Assembly (NCBI GenBank): GCA_039908525.1 | Contig: JAMOAY010000007.1 | Location: 1 to 64,000, forward strand | Direction of reading: 5' to 3' | Source: Magnetaquicoccus sp039908525 | GTDB lineage: Bacteria > Pseudomonadota > Magnetococcia > Magnetococcales > Magnetaquicoccaceae | Length of the DNA: 64,000 bases | In this document: piece after piece, positions 33,761 through 43,021 of the stretch | Numbering within the stretch: the first letter of the stretch is position 1 | Layout: every line of letters starts with the position of its first letter | Notes under the pieces: model-generated | The model's input: the letters and a program-made list of their open reading frames with translations, nothing else | The model's database searches: none | Told to the model about the DNA's origin: nothing | Position numbers and translations under genes: made by a program

Positions 33761-36700
33761 ATGATGCCCGCTTCTAATGCTGCCCGGTCTGCCGACCCCT
33801 CGTACCGGTCGCAGATCCAGGAGATCGAAAAGATGTTGGACGAGATACGCCGCCGGGCATGCCCGGAGAGCGAGCGTTCCGCTCCGGCACGGGAGCGAGG
33901 GAGGCGGGTGGATACGTCCGATGCCCCCCCGGGGCAGGAGCAACCGGGCGTTCCGGAATACAGTGGCGCCATCTCCATTCTGGGCGAACGTGGTGCCGGT
34001 AAAACCACGCTGCTGCGCCATTTCATATCATCACGCCGTGACAAACATCATCCGGAAGACATCGTCATTGGTCCGATCACCCCCCTGGATTTTCACGAGA
34101 CCCAATCCCTTTTCTCCTACGTCCTGGCGGTGCTGGAACAGTGGGTTGAGAAAAAGAAGGGGAAACCATCTCGGGCGGAAACCGCCGCCTGCCCGGTCCG
34201 GAGCCGGGATCCATGGCTGAACGATTTGTGTGATGTGCGCAATTTTGCTGCCCGTACAACCCCGATTGCGTTGAAGACCATGGTGCAATCCGGGAAATTG
34301 GGTGAAGATTTTTCTTATCATTACAATGTTATCCAGGATAAACATCTTGAGGCGAAAGACAAGTATCCCGACCTGATCGCCCGGCTGCTGAGAGAGTTTG
34401 CCAGCCCACCCGACAACGACACATGTTCCTCCTCGTCACCGCTTTTGATCGTGCTGGTGGATGACTGCGATCTCTTTCCGGATCTGATTCGGATCGTCCT
34501 GGACGATATTCTGCAACTCTGCAGGAGCCGTCATGTTGCCATCCTGTTTGCGGCCAACGAGCAGGCGCTGTACCAGGATGTGGCGAGCCAATCGCTATCT
34601 GTCCACTCTCCTGCCACCATGCAGGAGTTGGAACGGCTGGCAATCACCGACAAAGAACACCGACAGGACGAGGTGTCGCTCTATATCGACAAGGTCTTCC
34701 CGCTCGCTCTGCGTGTTTATGTGCGGTATGATGCCAGTCATGCCAAACGCCTGGATTTCACTCCCCTGGTGGCCGATCCCAATCTGGCCGAGTTTTTGGG
34801 TGGAGACAACAAATCTCTTCCCCGTCCATCCCTGCGTCAGTTGCTGGCGGCCATCCGTTTCAAGGGCAGATCTCTGCGTTGTCCGCCCAATCTGTTGTCC
34901 TTGTTCGACTTTGCCGCTGTCTTTGATGCGGAGGGCACGGAACAGCAGGCACCGCGCCTCTCTCCTTTCTGTGCGTTGCTGCCGGATACGCCGCGTGCGC
35001 TCTTGATGCTGTACCAGAGTCTGGCCCGGTTCTGGGCGCACCATTGCTGCTCATCAGAGTTCGTTGCAAAGGATGAGACAAAGGAGCTGATAAAAATTTT
35101 TGTTGACTCCATGCGCTATGGCAAGCTGCCGGTTCAGTTTGAAAAGATTGACAGGTGTTTCCGTTGGCTGTACATGGACCATCCCGCCATGCCCGACGAC
35201 TGTGCGATCGAGGAGGAGCGTGCGTTGTTGGAGCAGGATGCCGTGTTCTCGTCGCGCATATCTAAGGACATCGATTTCTTGATGCCTGACCCTCCGTATC
35301 GTTCCTCATACCCACACATCGATGTCGATGTGCGCCGCTTCAACAATGATGACGCCCCTCTGCGACACCGTCTGATGGGGCTGGTGCAAACCATTGCCGT
35401 GGCAGGTGATTATACGCATCCCGCCCTGCTTGGGCAAACGCCCCCGCTGCTCGCGCCTCCTGCGGATCCGGCACAGGGGATGGTCTGTGCACGTATTGCT
35501 GTATCGGGGTTGCAACAGGGTTTGGAAAGCACTCGTCAGCAGCTTGGCGATGTGCGCCTGCTGTTTCCATTCTGGTTGATGCGTCCGTTGCCCAATTATT
35601 TTTCCCTGTTGTTCTATCAATTCACATGGAACACGCATGTGGATGCGTTGAAAAATATTCTGGAAAGCCTGTCGCGTTGGATGGGTTTCTCGAATCGAGG
35701 TGATGTTGATTATCTGGTATTGCTTCACCTTCATTTGGTCGCCATCACGCTGTTGCCTCAGCATGGCGACAGGGTGGAACAGGGTTTAATGCCGGATATG
35801 GCGTCGGGCAATGTAGGGCAAATCAAAGAGACTCTGAATCGCAACCAAGAAAAATTCAAACAATTTATCTGTCAGTATCGGTATACGGATGCGTATTTCC
35901 GCCATCCGCCCCAATCCAAGCAGGTTGTGGATGCATACGCCACTTTCTATATTGCTTGTGCCATGTTCGCGTTTCCCCCGATGGCATCCCAGGAAACAAC
36001 ACAGTGGATCAGAGAGAACTTGATCGATTCGGTCCGCATTGAAAGCGGGGAACCGCGCGACGCACTGTATCGCCGGATCGCTTCCATGATGTATCATTCT
36101 GATGGGGAGTTTCTGAGAGAAGTTCTGCCAACCCGCCCAGAGGGGTTTGGAATATTGGCCGGGCTTGAACACTTGCATGATCAATGTTCTGATGAATCGT
36201 CTTCGGTTTCAGGGCATTTCTTATACAGTGCCAATGTTGGGAAAAATCAATGGTTGAAAAACAGGGAGCAGTACTATTCCGAAGATATGCGTCCATACCC
36301 CCTGTGTGTTTATAATAGAGATATGTCCGAACCTCTTCCCTCAGGGGAATCCGAGGTAGGGGGTGTGCTTTCTAAGCTTGCACGTCATGATTGCATGCTG
36401 CGTGCAAGAGTGGAGATGGGAGAGTTTGGAAGTATTTTGAAAATGAAGAAACTTGTTGAATATCTGTTGGTGGGAACGGATGAAAATCCTCCTCTGGTTG
36501 ATTCATGTGATCCTGCGGAACAGAAGAGGGCTTTTATCCGAATCGCTGATTATGCGTTGGAGTTGGAGCGACAATATTTTGCGTTACGGAGTGAATGGGG
36601 CAGAAGTAGGACCAATGAGGAAGCTGAATCCGAGAAAGGGCCGCATGATCTTGTAAAAATATTTTTGGATAGTATTTACATGTCTGCTCAAAATTCGGAT

Positions 36701-37567
36701 TCTTACCTCCTTAAAATTCAATATGCCGACTACCTGACTGATAAGGGTGAGTTGGGGCCTGCTGATATCTGTCTAAGGTCGATTAATAAACAGCAACGAG
36801 ATGATCTGTGGGACATTCTTTCCGCGAAGATCGTGTTCTATCGAATGGTAGAAAGAATGGGTTTGTCTGTTGTCCCACGCGCAAAACCTTCCATTCGGGA
36901 TGATCGGGGATCTTCTACTGAAGGTATCGATGGTTTACCTTATCAGGTAGCCCTATTTTTCAGAATTTCTGGTCTTATTGGAGAGCGTAGTGATTTGCCT
37001 GATTACGTAAAAATAAGGTGTTGTTATGAAAATTGGGACAATCTATGTGCCCGTTGGTGCAATGAACAGTCGCCAACAGAAAAAGCAGACGGCAAACAAC
37101 TTGATTTTCTGATGTTGTATTCATTGGCCATAGCCATGTCTCATGTTGCGCCAGAAAGAATAGTCAGAGATCTGTGTGTTCTCATCCTGAATAGTGATCT
37201 GGATGAGAAGACGGAGAAGCGTGAAACAATGGTTTATCATGCTTTGGCTGGCTTGTTGGAAGATGATAATCCAGCAACCGCATTGGCAGCCTATGTCACT
37301 GTGTATGAGCGGCTTGCAGACAGTGAAGTTGGGTGGTCCCATTTTGCGAATCTTCTTCGTAAACGTGGCAAAGGTGAATTGGCGGAACAGGTCGACCGCA
37401 AAGAAGGAGTCGCATGGGGACAAGATCCTGACGTGCAAAGGTGGCTTGATTATGGCCGGGAGCGGTTGCAGCGTCTTCTTGCCAAGCCTGTAGATCAGGA
37501 TGAACTGTTGGCAGAGTTCCGTCGTCTGGCAAGGCTGGAAGATGCCCCTGACAGCCCAACGGAATAA
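33761..37567 (+). CDS. rdrA: RADAR system ATPase RdrA
   Basis: 1268 residues. A P-loop NTPase core sits at the N-terminus, with Walker A G-E-R-G-A-G-K-T-T near residue 75 and Walker B L-L-I-V-L-V-D-D-C-D near 228-237. The remaining 900 residues are helical and of no obvious fold. It is followed after 6 nt by an adenosine-deaminase-family gene, and this pair is the hallmark of RADAR, where RdrA and RdrB form large assemblies and deaminate adenosine nucleotides or RNA during phage infection. From about 36000 to 37400 the gene is noticeably A/T-rich, unlike the GC-rich flanks, suggesting acquisition or mosaic origin. Identification rests on partner and ATPase, since RdrA proteins diverge strongly. 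Confidence 0.75.
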   Translation: MMPASNAARSADPSYRSQIQEIEKMLDEIRRRACPESERSAPARERGRRVDTSDAPPGQEQPGVPEYSGAISILGERGAGKTTLLRHFISSRRDKHHPEDIVIGPITPLDFHETQSLFSYVLAVLEQWVEKKKGKPSRAETAACPVRSRDPWLNDLCDVRNFAARTTPIALKTMVQSGKLGEDFSYHYNVIQDKHLEAKDKYPDLIARLLREFASPPDNDTCSSSSPLLIVLVDDCDLFPDLIRIVLDDILQLCRSRHVAILFAANEQALYQDVASQSLSVHSPATMQELERLAITDKEHRQDEVSLYIDKVFPLALRVYVRYDASHAKRLDFTPLVADPNLAEFLGGDNKSLPRPSLRQLLAAIRFKGRSLRCPPNLLSLFDFAAVFDAEGTEQQAPRLSPFCALLPDTPRALLMLYQSLARFWAHHCCSSEFVAKDETKELIKIFVDSMRYGKLPVQFEKIDRCFRWLYMDHPAMPDDCAIEEERALLEQDAVFSSRISKDIDFLMPDPPYRSSYPHIDVDVRRFNNDDAPLRHRLMGLVQTIAVAGDYTHPALLGQTPPLLAPPADPAQGMVCARIAVSGLQQGLESTRQQLGDVRLLFPFWLMRPLPNYFSLLFYQFTWNTHVDALKNILESLSRWMGFSNRGDVDYLVLLHLHLVAITLLPQHGDRVEQGLMPDMASGNVGQIKETLNRNQEKFKQFICQYRYTDAYFRHPPQSKQVVDAYATFYIACAMFAFPPMASQETTQWIRENLIDSVRIESGEPRDALYRRIASMMYHSDGEFLREVLPTRPEGFGILAGLEHLHDQCSDESSSVSGHFLYSANVGKNQWLKNREQYYSEDMRPYPLCVYNRDMSEPLPSGESEVGGVLSKLARHDCMLRARVEMGEFGSILKMKKLVEYLLVGTDENPPLVDSCDPAEQKRAFIRIADYALELERQYFALRSEWGRSRTNEEAESEKGPHDLVKIFLDSIYMSAQNSDSYLLKIQYADYLTDKGELGPADICLRSINKQQRDDLWDILSAKIVFYRMVERMGLSVVPRAKPSIRDDRGSSTEGIDGLPYQVALFFRISGLIGERSDLPDYVKIRCCYENWDNLCARWCNEQSPTEKADGKQLDFLMLYSLAIAMSHVAPERIVRDLCVLILNSDLDEKTEKRETMVYHALAGLLEDDNPATALAAYVTVYERLADSEVGWSHFANLLRKRGKGELAEQVDRKEGVAWGQDPDVQRWLDYGRERLQRLLAKPVDQDELLAEFRRLARLEDAPDSPTE

Positions 37568-37573
37568 CACTCC

Positions 37574-40180
37574 ATGCTCTCCCTCCACGCCCAGGCGTTG
37601 ATCAACAGTTTTGCTTGGCCTCTGCTGGACTATCAGGCGCTGGTCAGCGGTTGGGGTGACGGCTGGCAGGCATGTCATGATGCCTTCATGCAGAACCGCT
37701 TTCCACAACTGGGGCGGGATGAGATTGTGCAGATCCGATGTCTTGCCTGGCCGCCTGATGCCCAGGAACCGCCTACACCCCAGGAGGCGGTATGTCGGTT
37801 GGCGGAGCTTTTTACCGAAGTGCGTGGGGGCAAGGTCTGGCTCAAATCGTCGCCGCATCTCCCGCACGCCTGCACCCACTATCCACCCTCGAACCGGGAA
37901 CAATGGATCCCGCCCGAGGGGATCGCCAGCAGTTGGCTCTATGCCGCCCGCCTGGTGCAGCCGGCCATGATCGCCGCCTACTGGTGCCAACGGTGCGACC
38001 TCCCGCCCACTCCACACCATAACAGACCCGCCATCGGCGATGTGGAGGCCGATTTCAGTCTGCTGGACTCCTTGTGGCAGGAGGGGGTGGGCGATTATCA
38101 CGTCCATCAATCCGCCGCCATCGACCAAAAACATTTTTTCCCCCTGTTGCCCTTCCATCCCGACAGCTGGAACGGAGCGGCGGATGCCTCTGCCCAGGAT
38201 AGGCCATTCAAAAAACAGTGGACACCGCTCGACAGGGGGGTGTTCGCGGATGCGACCCATATCAACTTCATGCTGCTCATGCTGGTTCATGGCGGTGTCG
38301 CCTGGATGTTGCGCGCTGGAGAGCAGAGACTCCCGCAATCGTATTGCCAACCGCTTCACGACCTGCTCCTCGAGGTTCAGCCGCATGATTTGGGCACAGA
38401 GGAGCAGGCAAAGAGACGCATCCTGACCGTGTTGAAGGATCTTTCCACCCTTCCGGGCCAACCGGTTTCTCCACCCAATCCGGAAAACCGGGATGCGTGG
38501 GTGGATACGGCGCGGTTGTCTGAGATATGGCGCAATCTCCCCCCCATTCCTGAGGACGGTCATCTTTTCTGGTTCAACCACCTGCTGTGGTTGCGCAATT
38601 TGATCTTCAGACTGGTGGCGCAACCCCCGGGGACGCCCGGTTTTGCCAATTTCAAGGTGTGGTTCGCACGTGCCGAGTATGGCAACACCATGCTGCGTTA
38701 TATGCGCCCGCACGCTGCTTCTCCCGGCTCGCGCAATCCCCTCCAGGAGCAGTGCGAAGCGATCACGGCCGGGGGGCGGGTGCAGCGCGTCGAATTTCGC
38801 GCCAGTTTCGATGACAACGACAAAATTCGCTGCACCGTGCGTGACTACCTCAACCGCAACCGGAAAAGTCGGGTTGGTATCACCTTCTCCCAACAACTGG
38901 CCAAGGAGGAGGATGTTGACCAGCCCTCCGGCATCTGCGCCCTGGATGATCCGGCGATCAAAGACAACCGGAAGAGCGACAGCCCCCGATATGTCACATT
39001 GATCCGCCAATATGTGAACAGCGTGTTCAACACGGTGCAGTTTGCCATGCGCCATCCGGAAATTCTGCTGTTGATTCGTGGTCTGGACGTGGTCAACCAC
39101 GAACGACGCACCCCGAACTGGGTGCCGGGTCTGGTCTACCATTTCTACAACGAACAGATCGAAAAGGCCTATCGGAATGGGTGCAGGAAGCAATCCTGGC
39201 GACCGCCTCCCTATCGGCACACCTTTCATGCCGGTGAGGATTTCTGGCTTCCTGCCGATGGCCTGCGGGCCGTGTTTGAACCGATCCATTTCCAGATTCT
39301 CCGACGGGGTGATCGGATTGGTCATGGGCTGGTGTTGGGGTTGGATCTGGACCGATGGGCAGCTCGTTCCGAGAGTCGTGTCACCCGCTTCGGCGTCCAT
39401 CTGGATGATTTGGTCTGGGAGTGGAGCCTGTTGCGCCGGGGGAGCATCGAGGGCAACCTGGCCATCGTGGAAGAGGAGATCGCTCGCACGCTGGAACAGA
39501 TCAGGGGGAGAGACCTTGATAACCGTGTAAAGGGTACCGTCACACTGCAATCCGGTCTGGATATCGGCGTGCGTTGGCAAGCCTATGAGCGGCGGTTCGA
39601 CTATGCCCAGTTGAAAAAGTGGGGGTTGGTGGGGGGAATGGCCAGCGACAGCTGGTTCAGACAAGACAAGGTGAATGAATTGGATAAAACCGCCGACGAG
39701 GAGGTGGACCGGCTGTACTGCGAATATTTGAGCAAGCGTTCGCTATGGCGGGCTCTGGAGGAGGGGTGCATGGTGCAGGTCGATGAGAGGCGGATACGGC
39801 GTTGGCAGGCTTTGCAGAGTTTCGTGATCCGGTTGGTGGCGGCGGGCGGCATAACCGTTGAGGCCTGTCCGACCTCGAATGTGTTGATTTCCGGAATCAA
39901 TGCCTACGCCGAGCATCCCATCTTCCGTCTGGCGCCCCTGGATGGCAGTGGTCGTTTGCAGGTTTCCCTGAATACCGATGACCCGATCACCTTTTCGCAA
40001 ACGGTCTGCCTGGAGTATCAGCATCTCTATCAGGCGGCCCTCGATCAGGGAATCCCGGGTGAGCGGGCTTTGCGTTGGTTGGAACATGTCGGCAAGATGG
40101 GATGGAACGCCAGCTTCTTGCCCAGTCCCCTGGATTACCCGGATCGGGACAAACGATTGCGTACCATTCTGAGCTCGTAA
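37574..40180 (+). CDS. rdrB: RADAR system adenosine deaminase RdrB
   Basis: 868 residues. The adenosine/AMP deaminase metal and substrate motifs appear in order: H-V-H near 176-178, H-A-G-E-D near 552-556, G-D-R-I-G-H-G near 579-585, C-P-T-S-N near 765-769 and S-L-N-T-D-D-P near 798-804. The zinc ligands (the two histidines of HxH, the HAGE histidine and the DDP aspartate) all appear present, so the enzyme should be active. Ordinary adenosine deaminases are about 350 residues; the extra segments around 180-540 fit RdrB, which forms a large multimer. It starts 6 nt after rdrA and should be co-translated. Confidence 0.85.
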   Translation: MLSLHAQALINSFAWPLLDYQALVSGWGDGWQACHDAFMQNRFPQLGRDEIVQIRCLAWPPDAQEPPTPQEAVCRLAELFTEVRGGKVWLKSSPHLPHACTHYPPSNREQWIPPEGIASSWLYAARLVQPAMIAAYWCQRCDLPPTPHHNRPAIGDVEADFSLLDSLWQEGVGDYHVHQSAAIDQKHFFPLLPFHPDSWNGAADASAQDRPFKKQWTPLDRGVFADATHINFMLLMLVHGGVAWMLRAGEQRLPQSYCQPLHDLLLEVQPHDLGTEEQAKRRILTVLKDLSTLPGQPVSPPNPENRDAWVDTARLSEIWRNLPPIPEDGHLFWFNHLLWLRNLIFRLVAQPPGTPGFANFKVWFARAEYGNTMLRYMRPHAASPGSRNPLQEQCEAITAGGRVQRVEFRASFDDNDKIRCTVRDYLNRNRKSRVGITFSQQLAKEEDVDQPSGICALDDPAIKDNRKSDSPRYVTLIRQYVNSVFNTVQFAMRHPEILLLIRGLDVVNHERRTPNWVPGLVYHFYNEQIEKAYRNGCRKQSWRPPPYRHTFHAGEDFWLPADGLRAVFEPIHFQILRRGDRIGHGLVLGLDLDRWAARSESRVTRFGVHLDDLVWEWSLLRRGSIEGNLAIVEEEIARTLEQIRGRDLDNRVKGTVTLQSGLDIGVRWQAYERRFDYAQLKKWGLVGGMASDSWFRQDKVNELDKTADEEVDRLYCEYLSKRSLWRALEEGCMVQVDERRIRRWQALQSFVIRLVAAGGITVEACPTSNVLISGINAYAEHPIFRLAPLDGSGRLQVSLNTDDPITFSQTVCLEYQHLYQAALDQGIPGERALRWLEHVGKMGWNASFLPSPLDYPDRDKRLRTILSS

Positions 40181-40248
40181 ATGAAACGTTTCCTTTCTTG
40201 TGACAGAAACATATTTTTGGGTGTGGCCGAGCGAGGTTACAGCCGGAA

Positions 40249-40282
40249 GCCTGGTTGCGGAAATTAATTACCGTAACCAGGC
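40249..40282. terminator. Hairpin between convergent rdrB and trxB
   Basis: A 12-bp stem with one G-T position (GCCTGGTTGCGG at 40249-40260; matching arm 40271-40282) has a 10-nt A/T loop. It lies between the stops of rdrB (+) and trxB (-), as expected for a bidirectional terminator, though T-runs are weak. Confidence 0.55.
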
Positions 40283-40300
40283 TTTGCGGGAATCTATGGG

Positions 40301-41278
40301 TTATATTCTTGCGGCTGTACCCGCCAGTTCGTTCAAATAGCGCTCCGCCTCCAGGGCGGCCATGCAGCCCGTGCCGGCGGCGGTGACGGCCTGACGGAAG
40401 GTTTTGTCCTGCACATCGCCGGCCGCAAAGACTCCGGCAATGTTGGTGGCCGTGGAGTCCGGCTTGGTGATCAGATAGCCCGCCTCGTCCTTGTCCAGTT
40501 GGTCGCCGAAGGGCGCCGTATTGGGGGTGTGTCCGATGGCGACAAACAGGCCGGTCACCGGCAGGATGTGCGTCGCACCGGTCTTGACATCCTTCAGGCG
40601 GACCCCCGAGACACCACCCGCCTTGGGATCCCCCAGGATCTCCTCGACGACCGAGTTCCATACGGGCTGGACCTTGGGGTTGGCCAGCAACCGCTCCTGC
40701 ATCACTTTTTCCGCCCGCAACGCCTCCCGGCGGTGGATGAGGGAGACCTTGCTGGCGAAGTTGGTGAGGAACAGAGCCTCTTCCACGGCGGTATCACCAC
40801 CACCGACAATGGCGATCTCCTGGCCGCGATAAAAAAATCCATCGCAGGTGGCGCAGGCGGAGACGCCATAACCACTCAGACGCTTCTCCGATTCCAGTCC
40901 CAGCCAGCGGGCAGAGGCCCCGGTCGCGATGATGAGGGCATCACAGGTATAAATCTGGCCGGAATCGCAGGTCAAGCGAATCGGTCCCCCGTTGCGCCGG
41001 GCCGGGTCCAGATCCGCCTGGGTCACCAAATCTGAAATAATGCGCGTATTGAAACGTTTGGCCTGCTCCTCCATCCTGCGCATCAGCTCCGGACCCTGGA
41101 TCCCCTCTTCAAATCCTGGAAAATTGTCCACCTCTGTGGTAACAGTGAGTTGTCCGCCCGGTTGCATCCCTTGGATGATGACGGGGCTGAGGTTGGCCCG
41201 ACCCAGGTAGATGGCGGCTGTATAGCCTGCGGGTCCTGAACCAAGCACAATGACGGGAAAATGGGTTGCCGTAGCCAC
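40301..41278 (-). CDS. trxB: Thioredoxin reductase
   Basis: 325 residues. FAD-binding G-S-G-P-A-G at 13-18, redox-active C-A-T-C at 142-145, and NADPH-binding G-G-G-D-T-A next to it are all present, with the C-terminal A-A-G-D-V-Q-D motif. I start at GTG 41278 because GGAGG lies ten nucleotides upstream and the resulting N-terminus lines up with that of E. coli TrxB (eight residues before VIVLGSGPAG); an in-frame ATG at 41299 overlaps that site. It reduces thioredoxin with NADPH. Confidence 0.93.
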   Translation of the reverse strand: MATATHFPVIVLGSGPAGYTAAIYLGRANLSPVIIQGMQPGGQLTVTTEVDNFPGFEEGIQGPELMRRMEEQAKRFNTRIISDLVTQADLDPARRNGGPIRLTCDSGQIYTCDALIIATGASARWLGLESEKRLSGYGVSACATCDGFFYRGQEIAIVGGGDTAVEEALFLTNFASKVSLIHRREALRAEKVMQERLLANPKVQPVWNSVVEEILGDPKAGGVSGVRLKDVKTGATHILPVTGLFVAIGHTPNTAPFGDQLDKDEAGYLITKPDSTATNIAGVFAAGDVQDKTFRQAVTAAGTGCMAALEAERYLNELAGTAARI

Positions 41279-41376
41279 GAAAGTCACGCCTCCAAGCATT
41301 GAATAGGGTTTGTTGCCGGTGATGTGGGAACGCCCACACGGGGTGAACCCGAGAGAATATAGAGATTGGATGACCG

Positions 41377-42657
41377 ATGCACGGCATTATTTTTTTGGCT
41401 CTGGAGGATTTCCTGGAGGCCCGCTGCGGGGAGGGGGCATGGTCGCAGGCCATGCGCGAAGCCAACCTTGTGGAACAGCGTTTCGCCCCCGATTGCTTTT
41501 ATCCGGACGAAGGCGCCACGGATCTGTTTCGTGCCTCGGCCAAGGTGTTGCATCTTTCACTGGCCCAAACCCTGGAGGCGTTGGGCCGCCACATGAGTTC
41601 AGACCTGATCAGCCTGGGCCGCTCCATGGGTCTGGTCCGGGAGGCGTGGACCACCCTGGACCTGTTGGAACATCTGCCCAAAGAGATCCTGGCCGCTTTT
41701 GGCAACGCCAGTGCCGGCATGAAACCACCCGACATTCGCACCTATCGCTTGAAATATGCCGAGGTGGCGGTGGCCTATGTCTCTGAGCGAAAACTGTGCC
41801 CACTGCTCAAGGGGATCGTCCTGGGCATGGGGGAGTTCTTCAACGAGCCCATCCGCATCGAAGAGCGGTTGTGCATGCTGGAAAACGCTCCCTTGTGCCG
41901 ACTCTCCGTCTACCTGGACAGTCCGACACTCAAAAACCATATCGAGATCAGTCGGGAATTTCAAGCCGTGCACAGCCGGATACAAGAGATCCGTTTCTTC
42001 AATCAGTTCGCCGGTATTCCCGTGGTCAACCAGGGGCTGGTCCTGCAGTATGGCAAGGATTCGGTGCTGGTGCAGATCCATCCCGAGTCGCTGCTGGCCA
42101 TGCGCACCGAAGGGCTCACCTACCTGGCGTTGCCCCACCTGCCCATCGGTCTGAAAGCCCATGTTGCCTCGGTGGATGGTCGACACGGCACGGCCACCCT
42201 GCAACAGATCGTGGCGACGGACGGTCCCATTGGGCGTCGTCTCCAGTCCCGTGTGGTGCCCGACCAACCCATTGGCATCGAGTTGCGCATTCGCAAGCAG
42301 ACGGTGCGTGGCGGAATCGGCAACCTGTCGGAAGGGGGGATCTGTGTCATCCTGCGCAACGAGTCCCCCATCGATGAAAGCATGCTCTTCACCCCGGTCC
42401 AGATGCGCTTTACCCTGCCCGTCCATTCGGTTGACAGCGCAGCAACCGACGAGCCCACTGCCAAAATTTTGTTGGATGGCAACCTGCTGCATATTGACAA
42501 ACAGGGGGAACGTCATCGCGTGCGCATCGTCTTCAGACCCCTGACCGTCAACAACGCCCAATGGGTGCGGAGATATTATCTGGCCAGAGAGCAGCAGGCC
42601 AGCCATCAATTGCGGACCCTGATCGCTGCAGAAAAGGAGAAACAGTATGGATTATAA
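41377..42657 (+). CDS. H-NOX haem sensor fused to PilZ domain
   Basis: 426 residues. Residues 1-180 are an H-NOX (haem NO/oxygen-binding) domain beginning MHGIIF, with likely proximal haem ligand H99 (LDLLEHLPKE) and the haem-propionate motif Y-V-S-E-R at 134-138. Residues about 205-285 resemble the YcgR N-terminal (PilZN-like) fold. Residues 286-400 are PilZ: R288-x-x-x-R292 and N316-x-S-x-x-G321 are exactly the c-di-GMP-binding motifs. The combination would make nitric oxide or oxygen control a c-di-GMP-responsive output, for example flagellar braking. H-NOX is normally linked to histidine kinases, GGDEF/EAL proteins or chemoreceptors. Domains are clear; output is inference. Confidence 0.85.
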   Translation: MHGIIFLALEDFLEARCGEGAWSQAMREANLVEQRFAPDCFYPDEGATDLFRASAKVLHLSLAQTLEALGRHMSSDLISLGRSMGLVREAWTTLDLLEHLPKEILAAFGNASAGMKPPDIRTYRLKYAEVAVAYVSERKLCPLLKGIVLGMGEFFNEPIRIEERLCMLENAPLCRLSVYLDSPTLKNHIEISREFQAVHSRIQEIRFFNQFAGIPVVNQGLVLQYGKDSVLVQIHPESLLAMRTEGLTYLALPHLPIGLKAHVASVDGRHGTATLQQIVATDGPIGRRLQSRVVPDQPIGIELRIRKQTVRGGIGNLSEGGICVILRNESPIDESMLFTPVQMRFTLPVHSVDSAATDEPTAKILLDGNLLHIDKQGERHRVRIVFRPLTVNNAQWVRRYYLAREQQASHQLRTLIAAEKEKQYGL

Positions 42658-42865
42658 AAGAATTTTAAAAATATTTTCCGGCAGTGGCATGCCCGGTCGT
42701 GACGCTGTGTACCGACGGGAGGGTGGATAAAAAAATGGCGCAACTTTTGCGCTCCCGTGCTCCAAGATCGGTGGAGTCTGTTCCGGGCGGCGCTCGCCCC
42801 GGATTGCCCCAGGTCGCTCTCATGTCATCAAGAACGAACGGTCCAATCCAGGGGAGAGGAAGAGA

Positions 42866-43021
42866 ATGTCCAAGTATTTTTCAAGTGCCAAAAACCGCTA
42901 CCAGACGCAGGAAACATTGGTCAAGTTTCTGTCCTTTGTGTGTGTCGGTGGCAGCTATGGCCTGATTGCCATCTCTCTGGTCCAGGCCTACATTCTGATG
43001 ACCTGGTTGAAAACCTATTGA
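42866..43021 (+). CDS. Small single-pass membrane protein, 51 residues
   Basis: ATG at 42866 is preceded by GAGAGGAAG. The peptide begins MSKYFSSAKNRYQTQ, and the segment FLSFVCVGGSYGLIAISLVQ forms one membrane helix before a short WLKTY end. Its stop overlaps the panE stop (convergent, by 7 nt). No family recognised. The good ribosome binding site and membrane profile support a real gene. Confidence 0.5.
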   Translation: MSKYFSSAKNRYQTQETLVKFLSFVCVGGSYGLIAISLVQAYILMTWLKTY

